Virus record (IMG/VR): IMGVR_UViG_3300021490_000002
Span: 1-64,000 of that record
Strand: one strand, 5' to 3'
Length of the DNA stretch: 64,000 bases
Source of the DNA: a virus
Of this stretch, positions 13,812 through 26,500 are shown one piece after another (the stretch's first letter is position 1; every line of letters starts with the position of its first letter). The notes under the pieces are model-generated. The model worked only from the letters and a program-made list of their open reading frames with translations. It made no database searches and was not told the origin of the DNA. A program made the translations under genes and the position numbers.

Positions 13812-15413
13812 ATGGGCATTGTAGCTAAAAATGTTAATTTTTATACCGTAGGCATTCCTTTTCTATTTTTATATAAGGTAGATGATTGGAATGATGAAAA
13901 TAGGGTTGATTGGGCTGCTCTTTGGAGGGCCTACACTGGAGTCGTGGACTATGATTCAGGCCACGTGTTGAATGCAAACTCAATCACCACTTGTAAGACT
14001 CCAGAGGAAATTTTATCTAAAGCTTATGTAGGAAACCTGGCGTCTGCTGAAGTAAGTGGTGATATTAAAACTGTAGAGCACACTGTATCTGTTTTAGGTA
14101 GGAAAGAGACAGATAAGGTTGTGCTTATTAGAAAGGCCATTGATTACAACATCTCATTTGATGAGATGGATGTACATTTGAAAAATTATCTTATCTCTAA
14201 AGATGTAAACTATCCAGACAGGAAAAAGATAGTGGCCAAAACTATCGCCAGAGCTCCACAGGGAGGAGCGGATGACTTTGGAGAAGGCGAAATTGAAATT
14301 ATGGAAAACGCATTGATTCAGGTTGGTGAGGACTGTTCAAGCTTAGAATATGTCCTTACCAGAAGGTTGCGTGACCAGGGCACTCATTTTGGACCTTTTA
14401 CAGACAGTGGAACCGATTATTACTTGGGCGGTATTTTTTACTTCTTAGTTGCTGACAAGGAAAGAGAACCGCAGATAGAAGACGAGTTGGAGAAATATCG
14501 CAGCAGGATAATTTGTGGATATTTCGTTTATGACCCAAACGAGCAACTGATGAAACTCCAACCATTTCCTAGCGGGATGGATACTTCTGCCTACTCTTAT
14601 GAGGATACTACAATCCATAGTAATATCAAAATGTTGGTGAACAAGGCTGAGTCTCCAGTAGGTATTGAAACAAATGCTATAGCTGCAGACAGAAGTATCT
14701 TAGAAGTTTCTGTTGAACATTATAGCTGGGATGTAGATAGTGGTGATACTACTACTCAAGTATTTAGTGTATCTTTACCTCCTGCATTAATGCGTGGGAC
14801 ACTAACTTTAACTATTACTGGAAAGTATTGGGATGGTACTGAGTGGAAAGAGAGGACTGAAGTATTGTATGGCCTTCCAACATCATCTGCTGCCACTGGC
14901 GATACTGCACCTATTGGACTAACTGATGGTACTGGTTCGGTGCTAACTGATTCTACTGCCTGTAGTGTAAACTACAAGACTGGAAATGTAACTTTAACAA
15001 TTAATTCAACTCTGGTTTCCGATATGCAGTCTAATTCTATGCCCACACAGACAATGCAGATAAGCTTGTCTTTTGTATCCAGTGAGAATTCATATATTCT
15101 CTGGACTGGATTGACCTGGGCTAAAGACTCTAAGATGTTTAATTCAGCCAGAGTGGTTCGTCCAAGGCTAGAGATTGAGGGTACGGCTTTGGTAGTGTTT
15201 AAGAATAACGTAGGTGTCTCTTTTGTTCATGTCTTACCCAGAGTTGTATTTAAGCCAGATGGGACAATTGACTTTGCGAAGGATGACTGGGAGAAGGGCT
15301 CTTTTGTAGTATCGGTAATTAGAGATGATACGGCGTTTATTCCTTACTTACCAACTAAGGTTAGAGTGCCTTTTGGCTTTATTAACACTTTTAGGATTTA
15401 TGAGGAAGAGTAA
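13812..15413 (+). CDS. Major tail tube protein with beta insert (paralogue 1)
   Basis: A 533-residue protein. Residues 10-105 align with the protein at 15473 (FYTVGIP, RVDWAALWRAYTGVVDYDSGHVLN, PEEILSKAYVGNL, GDIKTVEHTVSVLGRKETDKV), and both end with VHVLPR / VHVIPRC, PDG and a VPFGF(I/Y)xTF C-terminus. It carries an extra ~130-residue beta-rich insert (about 295-425, with SLPPALMRGTLTLTITGKYW) that could be a surface Ig-like domain. GGAGG precedes the ATG. A 7-bp hairpin lies just after the stop. It is likely one of two tube or tube-associated proteins. Confidence 0.6.
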   Translation: MGIVAKNVNFYTVGIPFLFLYKVDDWNDENRVDWAALWRAYTGVVDYDSGHVLNANSITTCKTPEEILSKAYVGNLASAEVSGDIKTVEHTVSVLGRKETDKVVLIRKAIDYNISFDEMDVHLKNYLISKDVNYPDRKKIVAKTIARAPQGGADDFGEGEIEIMENALIQVGEDCSSLEYVLTRRLRDQGTHFGPFTDSGTDYYLGGIFYFLVADKEREPQIEDELEKYRSRIICGYFVYDPNEQLMKLQPFPSGMDTSAYSYEDTTIHSNIKMLVNKAESPVGIETNAIAADRSILEVSVEHYSWDVDSGDTTTQVFSVSLPPALMRGTLTLTITGKYWDGTEWKERTEVLYGLPTSSAATGDTAPIGLTDGTGSVLTDSTACSVNYKTGNVTLTINSTLVSDMQSNSMPTQTMQISLSFVSSENSYILWTGLTWAKDSKMFNSARVVRPRLEIEGTALVVFKNNVGVSFVHVLPRVVFKPDGTIDFAKDDWEKGSFVVSVIRDDTAFIPYLPTKVRVPFGFINTFRIYEEE

Positions 15414-15417
15414 TGGT

Positions 15418-15441
15418 GAAGGGGGTATTAACATCCCCTTC
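15418..15441. terminator. GC-rich hairpin after first tube gene
   Basis: A 7-bp stem (15418-15424/15435-15441) with a 10-nt loop follows the first tube gene by 4 nt. There is no T-tract. It resembles hairpins after the capsid (10484) and second tube (16660) genes. Confidence 0.45.
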
Positions 15442-15472
15442 CTGTTATAAACATAAGAGGAGGTAAATTGAT

Positions 15473-16645
15473 ATGGCTACAAAAGAAAGGATGAATTTGA
15501 GAAATCCTGATTCATATACCCTGGGTATTCCTAAAATATACTTTTCTCCAATCCCTTACTCTGGAAACTTTTCAAGGTGGGTGGATTGGAAGGCCTTGGT
15601 CAACGGGATTTTCGGTATTACCGATACCACAGGGCAGGTGATTAATTATCACGGTAATGCTGTTGGAACTCCAGACGACATTAGGAAGAAGTATTACCTT
15701 GGGTCTATAAGCAATCCAAGTCTGGGAGGAGACCTACAGACTTTGGAGCATACAATATCTAACTTAGGCTATGAGGAGACTGACAGAGTTATTGTTTTAC
15801 AAAGGCCGATTGAATATAGTTTCAGCTTTGAAGAGCCTGAGATTGAAAACTTGGGTAAGTTCTTTGTCTCCCAGCCAACGGATTTAGGTGTTACTTTACA
15901 CCTTATGGAAGACCCAAGCTATACTTTCCAAGGTTCTTACAATTCAACTATAACTGTAATAAACAAGAGCATCGGCGACCCTGCAGAAGCTCTTGACGCA
16001 GTAAGGTCTGTATGGTTGAATGCTGGAAAGACAGGGGAACCACCAAATGGTGTTTATGGTTTTATAATTGGTGGAAACTATGAAGCTCCTTTGGTAGGAG
16101 ACTGGGAAAGAAAGAGGCAGTGGTTGGCTTATGCAAATCTTGACTTTGCTACTGAAACAATTGGAACATGGACATATATCAGGCCTAAAGGAACTGCAGC
16201 CAATGACTCTTATGGTAGTGACCCTCTCTTTAGTGTCAACGATGCTGTTCTATCTATTGTGGATAGTCGTCCTTGTGTTGATGACTGTTCTGACTTATGG
16301 CGTGCAGATACTATTCTCTCTTGGAACGGTTTTGAGTGGGTACTTGCAGACGAGGGTTTTTACGGTTTTGCAGTGACTGGAACTAGAAGGGCGTTCAAGA
16401 GAGTGTTCGGTTGCGCTGTAATGACTATGGCCACTGAAATCGGAACATCTATGATTCATGTAATTCCTCGTTGTTCTCTTGTTCCAGATGGTAACTTCAC
16501 TTTTGATATGGAAAACTGGATTACTGGTGGCTTTAGGTTATTCTGTCAGAGGGATGTTTCTGCAAAACTACTTGACAGAAAGCCTGTTGTTTCAATACCA
16601 TTTGGATACCTACAGACTTTTGAGCTTATGCCTTTTAGTGGCTAA
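15473..16645 (+). CDS. Major tail tube protein (paralogue 2)
   Basis: A 390-residue protein preceded by GGAGG. It shares the N-terminal and C-terminal signature with its neighbour at 13812 (LGIPKIYFSPI, RWVDWKALVNGIFGITDTTGQVIN, GDLQTLEHTISNLGYEETDRV) but lacks the long insert. The centre is beta-rich with Cys residues (DSRPCVDDCSDLW). The compact form and position directly before the chaperone suggest that this copy is the main tube subunit. A 9-bp hairpin follows the stop. Two adjacent tube-type paralogues could form a mixed tube or a special ring; which one dominates cannot be read from sequence. Confidence 0.6.
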   Translation: MATKERMNLRNPDSYTLGIPKIYFSPIPYSGNFSRWVDWKALVNGIFGITDTTGQVINYHGNAVGTPDDIRKKYYLGSISNPSLGGDLQTLEHTISNLGYEETDRVIVLQRPIEYSFSFEEPEIENLGKFFVSQPTDLGVTLHLMEDPSYTFQGSYNSTITVINKSIGDPAEALDAVRSVWLNAGKTGEPPNGVYGFIIGGNYEAPLVGDWERKRQWLAYANLDFATETIGTWTYIRPKGTAANDSYGSDPLFSVNDAVLSIVDSRPCVDDCSDLWRADTILSWNGFEWVLADEGFYGFAVTGTRRAFKRVFGCAVMTMATEIGTSMIHVIPRCSLVPDGNFTFDMENWITGGFRLFCQRDVSAKLLDRKPVVSIPFGYLQTFELMPFSG

Positions 16646-16659
16646 AGCTATAGGGAGTT

Positions 16660-16681
16660 GGCCCCTGACATTTCAGGGGCC
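16660..16681. terminator. GC-rich hairpin after second tube gene
   Basis: A 9-bp stem (16660-16668/16673-16681) with a 4-nt loop. No T-tract follows. It is the third such hairpin placed behind a high-abundance structural gene. Confidence 0.5.
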
Positions 16682-16727
16682 TTCAGAGTAAAAGATAACA
16701 TTCAGATAGATTTGGGGGGTTTTGGTT

Positions 16728-17105
16728 ATGCCGACAACTAATCAGCATAGTGATGATACTTTATTTCAGATTGAAGAGATAGAAGGTTATAAGATAACGC
16801 CATTGAGTTTTGGAAAGCTTACTCTAATATCTCAAGACTTAATTCCTTTAGTTGACAAAATAGCAGACGCTTTCCCTCAGCTTACAATGAGTCCATCTTT
16901 GACTCTTAGAGACATAATTAAAATCGCTTTCTTCATTCTCCCAGATATAACTCCTATACTCGCTAAGGTGCTGGACGTGCCTACAAAGGAAATTGAGAAC
17001 TTGCGTGCCGATGTAGCTGTTAAGATTGCTGCTGCAGTATGGCGTTTAAATAAAGAGGTTCTTATAAATTTTTTTTCAATAGGATTCGGGGAGACGAACA
17101 GTTAA
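16728..17105 (+). CDS. Tail assembly chaperone (gpG-like), zero-frame product
   Basis: The ATG at 16728 (MPTTNQHSDDTL) has GGGGG about 8 nt upstream; the earlier TTG at 16722 is less likely. The product is 125 residues. It has the alpha-helical pattern of siphovirus G-type chaperones: LSFGKLTLISQDLIPLVDKI, then LRDIIKIAFFILPDITPILAKVL and AVKIAAAVWRLNKEVLINFF. It sits directly upstream of the tape measure. Near its 3' end lies a tandem slippery sequence (17066-17075), and the -1 frame beyond is open. Family knowledge: G and GT coat the tape measure before tube assembly. Confidence 0.75.
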   Translation: MPTTNQHSDDTLFQIEEIEGYKITPLSFGKLTLISQDLIPLVDKIADAFPQLTMSPSLTLRDIIKIAFFILPDITPILAKVLDVPTKEIENLRADVAVKIAAAVWRLNKEVLINFFSIGFGETNS

Positions 17106-17548
17106 GTTCTCCTCTTCCAGAAGAAGTAACAATAACTCAGATATTTTCGTACCTCATCTCCAAAGGCCATTCATATAACGACCTTTACTGGGTCTATCCC
17201 ATTCAATTGGTTTATCAATTCTACAACCATACCTATAATGAAGAGAAACGTGATTGGTTAGTCTTAGCTAATCTTTTGCGTGTTGCTGCTTATACTGCTA
17301 AAGACTTGACTAAAGAGGGTAATGTAGAGATAAATAAGTTATGGACAAAATTGACGGATACTCTTAAACCAAGTAATATAATTAGAGAAATAAAAACAGA
17401 TAGGAAAAGACCTAAGAAAAAAGTAGAGGCTAAAAACGTGAATGAAGCTGTAATGTCTGAGGATGATGATATTGTAAAAACTTTTGTTGGGTCTATTGGA
17501 GCACAGGTTCAAACGCCATTAAAAATAACTAAGAAGAGGGTGAGATAA
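16728..17548 (+). CDS. Tail assembly chaperone fusion (gpGT-like) by -1 frameshift
   Basis: A -1 shift at A AAT TTT (17066-17072) or T TTT TTT (17069-17075) joins the zero frame to a frame that is open without a stop to 17548, predicting about 273 residues. The extension reads NRIRGDEQLSSPLPEEV, then ITQIFSYLISKGHSYNDLYW and a basic region KTDRKRPKKKVEAKN, ending 9 nt before the ORF of the tape measure. The independent ATG at 17207 has no good RBS, so translation by frameshift is the better model. The order and mechanism match the conserved G/GT pair of long-tailed phages. Frameshift efficiency and the exact slip codon cannot be read here. Confidence 0.75.
17066..17075 (+). other. -1 ribosomal frameshift slippery sequence
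   Basis: An A3T8 tract contains two overlapping X-XXY-YYZ heptamers in the correct phase with the zero frame (AAT TTT TTT). The -1 frame downstream stays open for about 158 codons. No stable pseudoknot is obvious by eye directly downstream. Confidence 0.75.
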
Positions 17549-20500
17549 ATGCCTAACATGGAAGGTTTTACTGTTCCGTTTAAATTGATTGTAGATGCAG
17601 CGGGAAGTATTGACAAAGTAATTAACGAACTGCTGGGACAGTTAAGGCAGTTACAGAATAATGTTAATATCAAAATTGATGCAGACTTAGGTATAGATAC
17701 GGCTAGGTTCATAAAGGACCTAAATAAAGTAAAGCTAGACGTTTCAAGATTTAAAATTGACATTCCTGTTTATGCAAATACAAAGGCCTTAGAATTAGTA
17801 AAAAAGACGGTAAAAGTTGACGTTGAAGCTGTCAAGGAATCTCTTACATCTTTAGTTGACTCCTACACAAAAAGGTTCGAGCAACTTGTAAATACAACCA
17901 AAGCTATTTCTAAACTTAAGCTCACTTCTCCTTCCCAGCAGAAAGAGTTTGAGGCACTTTTCCAAGAAGGTGTTAGGCAGTTAAATATGATGAAGACTGC
18001 CATTGAAAACGTGTATGCTCATCTCCAGCATTTATCTGTAAGGTTGGCTTCTGCTGCATCTGCAGGAAATAAACAATTGATAACGGAGATAGCTGGGCAG
18101 TATAGTCAGCTATCCAAAATTTCCGCAGAAGTTACAAAACGGATAGAGGAACGTTTTTCCAAATCATTTGACTCCTTATTGAAACAAGCAACGGCTTTTG
18201 CAAATGAAATAAATACTATTAGTGGAAGCTTAGTCATACCAACGTTCTTGACTGGGGAGGGAATACATAGGGGTGGATATTTTAAGGAGCTGATTGCAGA
18301 GGCTGAAAAATTTAAACGGGTTTTGATGAGCGTTACGATGGACGAAAAGCAGGTTGGGGAGTTACTGCAAGGGTTTGACTATAGTGGTATTTCTGCAATG
18401 CGGGCTGAAGTTAGTAGGTTACAAGGAGAAATGTCTTTCCTTATTGATACTATACAAAAAGTAAAAGGGGAAGGAGGAGAGGAAGGAGCAAAGAAAGAAA
18501 TTGATATTTCCCCGTATTTAAAGAAGTTCAAGGAAATTCGCTCCCAATTACTTCGTGTAAGTGAGGAATATAAAGCTTTTGTTTCCCAGCAATTAGAAAG
18601 TAACCTGCAGCTAAAAACTGGGGAAGAAGGTTGGAGAAAGAGTTTAAATGTAATCTCATCTATTGTTGACATGGCTGCTAAGTACAAGAGCCAAATACTT
18701 ACCCTAACCGAATATTTGAAAGAAGGATACAATATTTTAAAGGTGCAGGATAGTTTCTATAGCGCCCTATTATCTCTGGCCAGAAGTGGTCAGGAAGTGG
18801 AAGCTAAGAAGGTTGCTGACTTAGTTAAAGAGTCGAAATTTTTAGAGCAAGCAGAACAATACCTCAGTAACTTAGTTAGATATGAAAGAGAATACTCAGA
18901 GGCTCTAGGAAGTTCATTGGTTGGTGTGAGAGGGCGGAAGGTGTTTCTTGAAGAGCAGCTAAGGGTATTGAAGTCAATGTTTGTTTTAACTGAGGGGACG
19001 AATGCTGCAAATATATTTGACCAGTTAGTGCAGACTCAGGAAAAGCTAGCCGAAACAACTGCTCTTGAGAAATTTAAAAATGACTTAGCTTCCATCGGGA
19101 CGACTATATCTTCTTCTCCTTTAGCTGCTACAAAACGTTTAATCAAGGCCGTAAACGAATATAGCTTGGCTACAGGGAAGTCTGCTGCTGAATCTGAAAC
19201 TACACTTTCTGCTATCACTACGCTAATCAACCAACTTGTTACAAATTATAAGAAATTGGACAATTTGAAACTCCCGACTGAGACTGTACTAAACTTTAAA
19301 AAACAGATTGTGGACTCTCTTGATATAATTACTCAATTAGGAGTTGTTAGTGAATCTACTGCAAAAGAGATAAGAAAGGCCTTTGGAAGTGAACAAATAA
19401 AACTGGAATCTCTTTCCTTCCAGTTATCTGCCCAGAAGGATATTGCTCGTAATCTGGAAAAGGTTCTTGCTTTACAAGTGGCTGGAGTTGATGTGGTTAA
19501 GAACTTAGAGGAGATGGAACGCCAGTATATTAGAGCTAAGAGAGATGGTGTAGATATAGAAAATTTTCTCCTGAAGGCCGTTGAGAATAGATATGCTGTT
19601 ACGAATAACTTAGTGGAAGTTTACAGGAGGTTTGTAGAATTAGGTAAAGATGTGAACTTGATGCCTAAGCAACAACTAGCTCAGTTGGAATCTGCAAAGA
19701 AAACTCTGGAATTAATTGTTGGGTTGTCAAAGAAGTTGTCCGAGGAAGAGCGTCTAAAACTTGGAGTGGATACGGAATCTATCAAGACCTATAAAACTGA
19801 ACTTATGAGCTTAATTGCCGAGAGAACAAAAGAGGTTGAGCAGATAAAAGTATCGGAAGAATTTGAGTCTAAGGCCATAGAGCTGATACGGCGTAGAAGT
19901 AGGCTTGAAGCCGAAGTAAGACAATCTCTAGCTGAAGGGACTAAACTAATCTCGGAGGCTACCAACCAGTATAGAGAGTATTTGTCAGTCGTAGATAAGG
20001 TTATACTAGCTATTCAGAAAGGGGTGATAGGAGTTGAAGAAGACCTCAGCTTAAGCGAAGTAAAGAAAAATGTAGTGTCCTCTATAGCCAAAGAATATCA
20101 AACCCTAGTTTCTCTTTCCCAGAAGTATGAGGCAGGCTCTATTGAGCACATACGTATTCTGGAGCAACAAAAGAATCTGTTGAAGGGAATGTTAGACCTG
20201 GTTGGGACAGGTAAGTTTGAATTTCCTGTAGGTGGTTTTGAAAATGTGGAAGCTATTAAAAAGGCATACCAGTCTGTCGTAGAAACTATCCAGAGGCTTA
20301 CAATTCCTACAAAAGAATCTATGTTTGCTATTGACACAAGTAAGTTGGTTGCTCTGGAAGAAAAGGTAAAGGTAATTAAAAGGAACCTGGAAGCCACAGA
20401 ATTTAAAATTTCTATTGACACTTCGGATTTCATTAAAACTATTGATTCAACCGAACAGGTAAAAACTTCCTTGCGCAGTTACGCTTCTGCACTCCGTTCT

Positions 20501-23500
20501 CTATACACAGAACAACTTAGGAATAAGGCAGCAACGGATGAGCAGAGGATATCCACACTTAAAACACTCACTTCTGTAGAACAAGAGTTAAACATAACTA
20601 CTGAATTTGAGCGTAGGTTGAAGTCTTTAAGCGACTATCTTGCATCTAAGAGTACAACCCTAGAGCAGTTCTTTTCTTCTCCAGAAACAGTCTTACAAAG
20701 ACTTACTACGACTGAATTGAATACTTTGCAGAGGCGTCTTACTGACGTTGGCGTTGTTTTGCAGAAAGTATTTACAGTCACCCCCACAACTAATCCTTTT
20801 AAGGCCCTAGCTGACTCTGCAAAGGTTTTAGAGGATAGAATAAAAGGGGTGCGTGAAGTAATGGCAGGGCTGAAGGAAGTTAGCTTTGCTGATATTCTTA
20901 AGGAGCGTGAAGCTACCCTTACTGCCCAGATTAAAGAGAGAATAGCAGACCTGCAGCAAGGTGGAAATGTTATTGAAAAATGGCGGAGGCTGATAGAATC
21001 TGTAAATACTGCTCTTAAAGAAGGCGTGTCTATAAACGATGAAATGCTATCTGTCTTGTTTAAAGAAGAAACTATTTACAGAAAAATTTATGAGTATGCT
21101 CAGCAATTAGTTAATTATGCGACTGCAAATATAGATAAGCTTCCAAAAAACATACAACAAACCTTAGCCACTCAAGCAAACGAGGCTAAGAAAATCTTAG
21201 AGCAATATTCTGGAGTAGGAAATTTTGAAGGATACTCGGAATTCACTAAGTCCCTGACTTCTTTAAATAAACAGGTTGGTGTTGGAGAGTTTGAGAATAT
21301 TACAAAGGCAATGAATCAGTTAGAAGAGGTTAGGCGTGTTATTAGTGAAATGGGAGAGGCATTTATTGGTCCTACTAGAAAAATCAAGAGCGACTATGAA
21401 GCTGTAGGTGGCTTTGTAGATGCTACCGTTAAAGAGATAAAGAAGTGGAGGGATTTAAATGACCAGATTTTGAAAGATGCTAACTTTATTAAAAATGTTG
21501 ATGAAGAGACTTACAATATCAAACGGAAGGATGTTCAAGAGCTAAACAACATGGTTCGTCTTCTCCAGAGGGCACAAGAGCTTAACGCTCGTCTCCAATC
21601 ATATTCAGTCAAGACAGGCGTTTCTCTGGAGGAGATGAAGACTCCAGAGGGTTTGTTGAAGCTAAACGAAGCTACTAAAAGCACACCTAAGCTCTACCTT
21701 GACATTCTGAAGGCGAACGATGAGTACGCAAAGTTATTGAAGCAGATTTCTGACACTATCCCAAAATCTAAGGAACTTCAGGAAATTTTTGGGGCTTACG
21801 CTAGTGCCTTTGATAAGGCTGCTAGAGAAGCAGATGAGGTTAATACAAAGTTAAAGACTTTAGAAACATTAAAAGAAAAGCAAGTCAGACGGGAAGCTGG
21901 TGCATCTATCTTGGATATATTTAGACTTAATTGGTTTATCCAGCTACGTTTATTCTGGCAGGCATACTTGTTCCTCGGAAGATTAAATGAGGAAGCTATA
22001 GAATTCCTACATAACATGAAACTTTTAGGCGCAATTACTCAAGCCTCCTCTCAAGATATCGAAACCTTAACTAATGCTTTTGATGAGCTAGGAAAGACTG
22101 TTGCCTATTCTATGTCTGAGTTGGCAAAAGCTGGAACAGAGATAGCTAAGGCTGGTTATTCTATCCAGGATACAATTAAGATTTTAGAAACAGGGTCTAA
22201 GCTAGCGTACACAACGGGTGCATCTATAGAAGATTCAGCAAACGTTATTACTACTGTATTACGTGCATGGAGTATGGATGCAGGTAGGGCAGAAGAGGTT
22301 TCCAACATTCTTTTTAATACAATTGTTAATTCTAAAGCCTCTCTCGATGGGTTAAAGACGGCTATTGGATATGTTGCAGGTATTGCTCCGCAGGCAAATG
22401 TTACTTTTTCTGAAATATCTGCTATGTTAGGTATTCTTACAAACGCTGGATTACAAGCGTCTAAAGCAGGTACATACACTAGACAGTTTATTAATGCACT
22501 TTTAAACCCGTCAGCCAAACTCATAGATTCTCTACATAAAGTCGGATTATCTTTGTCTGATGTTGACATAAAGTCAGGAGGAATAATTAAGGTCTTGCAA
22601 CGGATGCACGATGCTGGTTTTAATGTAGCGGATGCTTTTGATAGTATGAATGTGAGAGCAGCATCGGCGTTCTCTGTATTGATTAGAAATACTGATATTT
22701 TAGAGGAATTTACAAATACGTTGGAGTCCCAGCAGGTATTGTTAGATGCATTTGGCGAGAGTGCTGATTCCTTAAAAGCGCATTTAACACTTATGGTAAA
22801 TAGTCTGGTTACTGAGTTTGCAAAGAATATGGATTCGTTGAGTCCTGTTATAGAAGGTGTACTGGCTGGAGCTGAGGATATGATAACGGGCGTCTTACGC
22901 CTTGTAGAGTTATTTATTGGATGGATGGATAATCTTGGCTATACAGGGAAACAGACGGCAGTTAAATTTTCTGAAATAACCACTGTTATGCTTGCCTTAG
23001 TTAGTGCTATGGGACTCCTAAGTAAAATAATGCCCAAACTTATCGGCCTTTTTGAACTTTTCGCAGGTGCTCTTAATCCCTGGGTTTTTGTTGCTCTTAC
23101 AACGGCCTTTGGGAGTTTCTTGGCATTGGCCCGAGCCTCTATCTCTGATATTGATGAGGTGACAGGAAAACTCTCAGACTTACGTGATTCTTTAAAAGAG
23201 CTCCAGAGTATAGCTAAAGAGGGTATAAATATAAGGGTGAAGCTAGAACGTGGAATAGAGATAGCGAATTTGGGAAATGTGTTTCGGGATAAACTGCAGG
23301 AGTTTTATAAAGTTGCATCTTCAGGGAACCAGAAGTTAATTCAAAAGATGTTTTCCCGTGGAGATGTAAAAGTAGTAGTTAGAGCTTTTATGGAGTCTGT
23401 AACTTCTGCACTCATGAACTATCCTGATAAAGATATACAGGAGATAGGTAAGCGCCTTCGTGACCAGATATTTACAATGGAAGCTGGACCAGAAGAAGTG

Positions 23501-26500
23501 GCAAGAACTGTTGAACAATTTTATACGACACTGACAAAGTTAAATGGTGCCTTCCTGAAAAACGCCGATATTTTGAAAGGTAAGTGGACTTCAGCGTTAG
23601 AAAAAGGGACTACAGTTCTTGAAAAGTTAGATGATACAATGCACCAGTTAATTGATTCGTTTAAAGTTTTGAAAGAAAAGAAAGCTGACCTTGAATCTTT
23701 GGATTGGGAAGCTAGCCCTCAAACAATAGATACGGTTACAAAGGCTTTTACTGAGAGTAGGAAGCAATATCTTGAAAATCTTAAAAAGACTTTTGCTATC
23801 ATCCAAGCATCTTTCTCTGCAATTCCAAAAACTAAAGAGGGGATTCCACAACTAGAGATACTGCAGGGACAATTAGAAAGGTTAAAAATTATAATTTCAG
23901 AAGTTACTAGTTTAAAGGGCGAGAATGCTATCTTTTCTAAAGACGAAGTGGCTAAGTTAAAAGAGATGACAAACGCAATAGATGAATTTGAAAATAAGAT
24001 TAATGTAACAAAGGCTACTATACAAAAAACTGTAGATGAGACTATAACTGATATATCGAGTAAGGTTACACAAAAGACTAAGGAAAGTATTCAACAAGCA
24101 GACATGGCTATTTTAAAGGAGGTTGATAAACTACTTAAAGACCTAAAAAGTCTAACCTCAAAAGTTACTGTCGGCGTTAAACTTACTCTTCTTTCTCCCC
24201 AGAAAGGGAATATTGCCAACTTGAAAAAGGACCTCTCTGATGTTTACGAGAAGACTCAAACAATATTAGCTTCTATCACACATCTATCTCGTGGAGTATT
24301 TTCTTTATCCTCTTCACAAGCAAAAGAGCTAGTACAATCCCTTGAACAGATATGGACGGCCATTTCTACGGATTTGAAGAGGACTGCAAAAGATGGGGTG
24401 GTTACCTTTGATGAAATAACTAAAGCAGCCGAAAGATTAAGAAGCAGCACATCCTTACGTCAATTTAGCTTAGAAGGTTTAATGCGTGTTCTGGGAGTAG
24501 GAAGAGAGGCAGTGCAGGCTCTTGAGAATGAGGTAAATGCAGGTCTCCTAGATACTTTCAGTAATTTGGAATTTAAGATTAATGAAGTGGGTAAGGCCCT
24601 TGAGTATATTCAAAAGCATCGGAAGGCTTTTGATGCCAAGGATGTGAAACAAGTTGTTAATCTCTTGGATAATCTCTTAAATAAGCAAGTTCAGTTCTTA
24701 CAAACTATAACTCAAGCCTCCACTTCTATCTTCCAGAGCGCTAACTATGCTATGTCGATTTCTTCTTCCATACGGGAGGCATTTACAGGGACGGCCTCTT
24801 TGGACGATTTACTAGGTGTTTCTGATACTATCAAGTCGCTGGAAAAACTAAAGGGGAATGTAACTGATGTAATAATTGAGTTTGATGCGCTTCATAGTAA
24901 GTTTGGTGACTTATCAGCGCTTTTAGGGAAGAATGCAGAGAATTCTATGATTGCGCAACAGGCATTCGCTAAGCTGGGACGAACTGCCTCACAAAGGTTG
25001 GATGGTCTTGTGGATAGTTTGAGAAGTAGTGCTACTGAAATAAAGAACATTACAAATGAAATCAAAAATCTTAATGTTGAAATAGCAAAGATAAAATTTG
25101 ATTGGCTAAAGACCTTAGAAGAATTTAAAGTTAAGTATAAAGGACCTGAATATGAATTTAAGGCACAACAAGAGAATTTAATAAATCAAGGAAAGTATGT
25201 TCAGGAAGTTCTACAAAATAACCCTTCCATAGATACTGTTGTCTCTGCATTAACTGAATTTAGAAATAGCTTGATAGAGTTTGCAAAAGCTAACGCCTAT
25301 CAACGTGTAGGAAAAGAATCTTTTACAAGGGCGGAGGAGATTACTAAAGCTATCATTCAACTGCGGGAGAAGCAAAAAGCTCTACTAGAGGCAAGACTTC
25401 AGATTCAGTTGAACTATTATGCTATGGTCTCAAAATTTGCATTGTCGGTGATTGACTTGCTGGGAAGGATTAAAGGAATTCTTGGAGAGCTTTACAAAGT
25501 AACGGCAGGGCAAAAAGCAGCAGGAGAAGCTGCTACTAAGGGTCAAGAGGGAGTTAAAGCACCAAAAGCACCTACTGGAGTGAAGCCAGAGGCAGGTAAG
25601 CTACAACCGCCAACTAAAGCAACTAAACCAACTACACCGCCAGCTCCTACTACTACTCCAGAAGTTGCAAAGACCCCCAACATAAATACACAAAGTTTAC
25701 AGGAATACGCACAAAAGTTGATGGAGTCATCCCAGAGGTTAAAACAGTCTTCTGCTGATTTGAATAGTTTTATCAATAGTTTAAGTAAGTTAGGTGGGGC
25801 TTTAAAGAGACAGAAAGTGAATGTGTTGTCAGCTAAAGAAGCCTTGATGAATTATTCAGCTAGTCTCGGGACTATTAATAGTATAATTCAGCAAACTTTT
25901 AATTCAATGGCAGACACTATTAGGGGAACTTTAGCTAATGTTATGACCTCAGCACTAAAGCAAGCATTTGAAGGTGACGTGGATTGGTATGGATTGTTTA
26001 GTGCTTTTTACTACCAGATTATGCAAATGTATTTTGATATGCTGCTAAAGATAATGATGCAGGCGATGATTCAAAAGTTAGGCGGGAAAGAGTTAATGGA
26101 TACTTTGTTCGGAACGTCAAATGCTTCGGCTTTTCAATCAGCGGTAGCTTCTAGTGCCACGTCTTTTTCATCTGCAGTTAATAATGCGTCAACTGAAATT
26201 ATAACGGCTGGGCAAACATTTCATTACTATGTAGCTAACGCTGCTTTAGCTATCCAAAACGCTGCTGCTTCCTTGGCTGCAGCGTCAGCGTCAAGTGCAG
26301 CTAGTACTGCTTTTAATCCAGTTTCTTTGATGGGTCCGATGATGTCTTTACTATCTGGAGCTGCTGGAGCTGGTGCGCCTGGAGGCGGTGGAGCCAAGCC
26401 TCCTTCTGGTCCTTATAATAATCTTCAACTACCTAAGCCTCAATTCCCGTCATATAAGGTATTTAAAGGCGGTTTAATTCCAGGCTATTATACTGGGGGT

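Noticed and set aside
17207-17548. Independent gene starting at ATG 17207
   Set aside because: No ribosome binding site and the frame is open upstream to a canonical slippery site; better explained as the frameshift extension.
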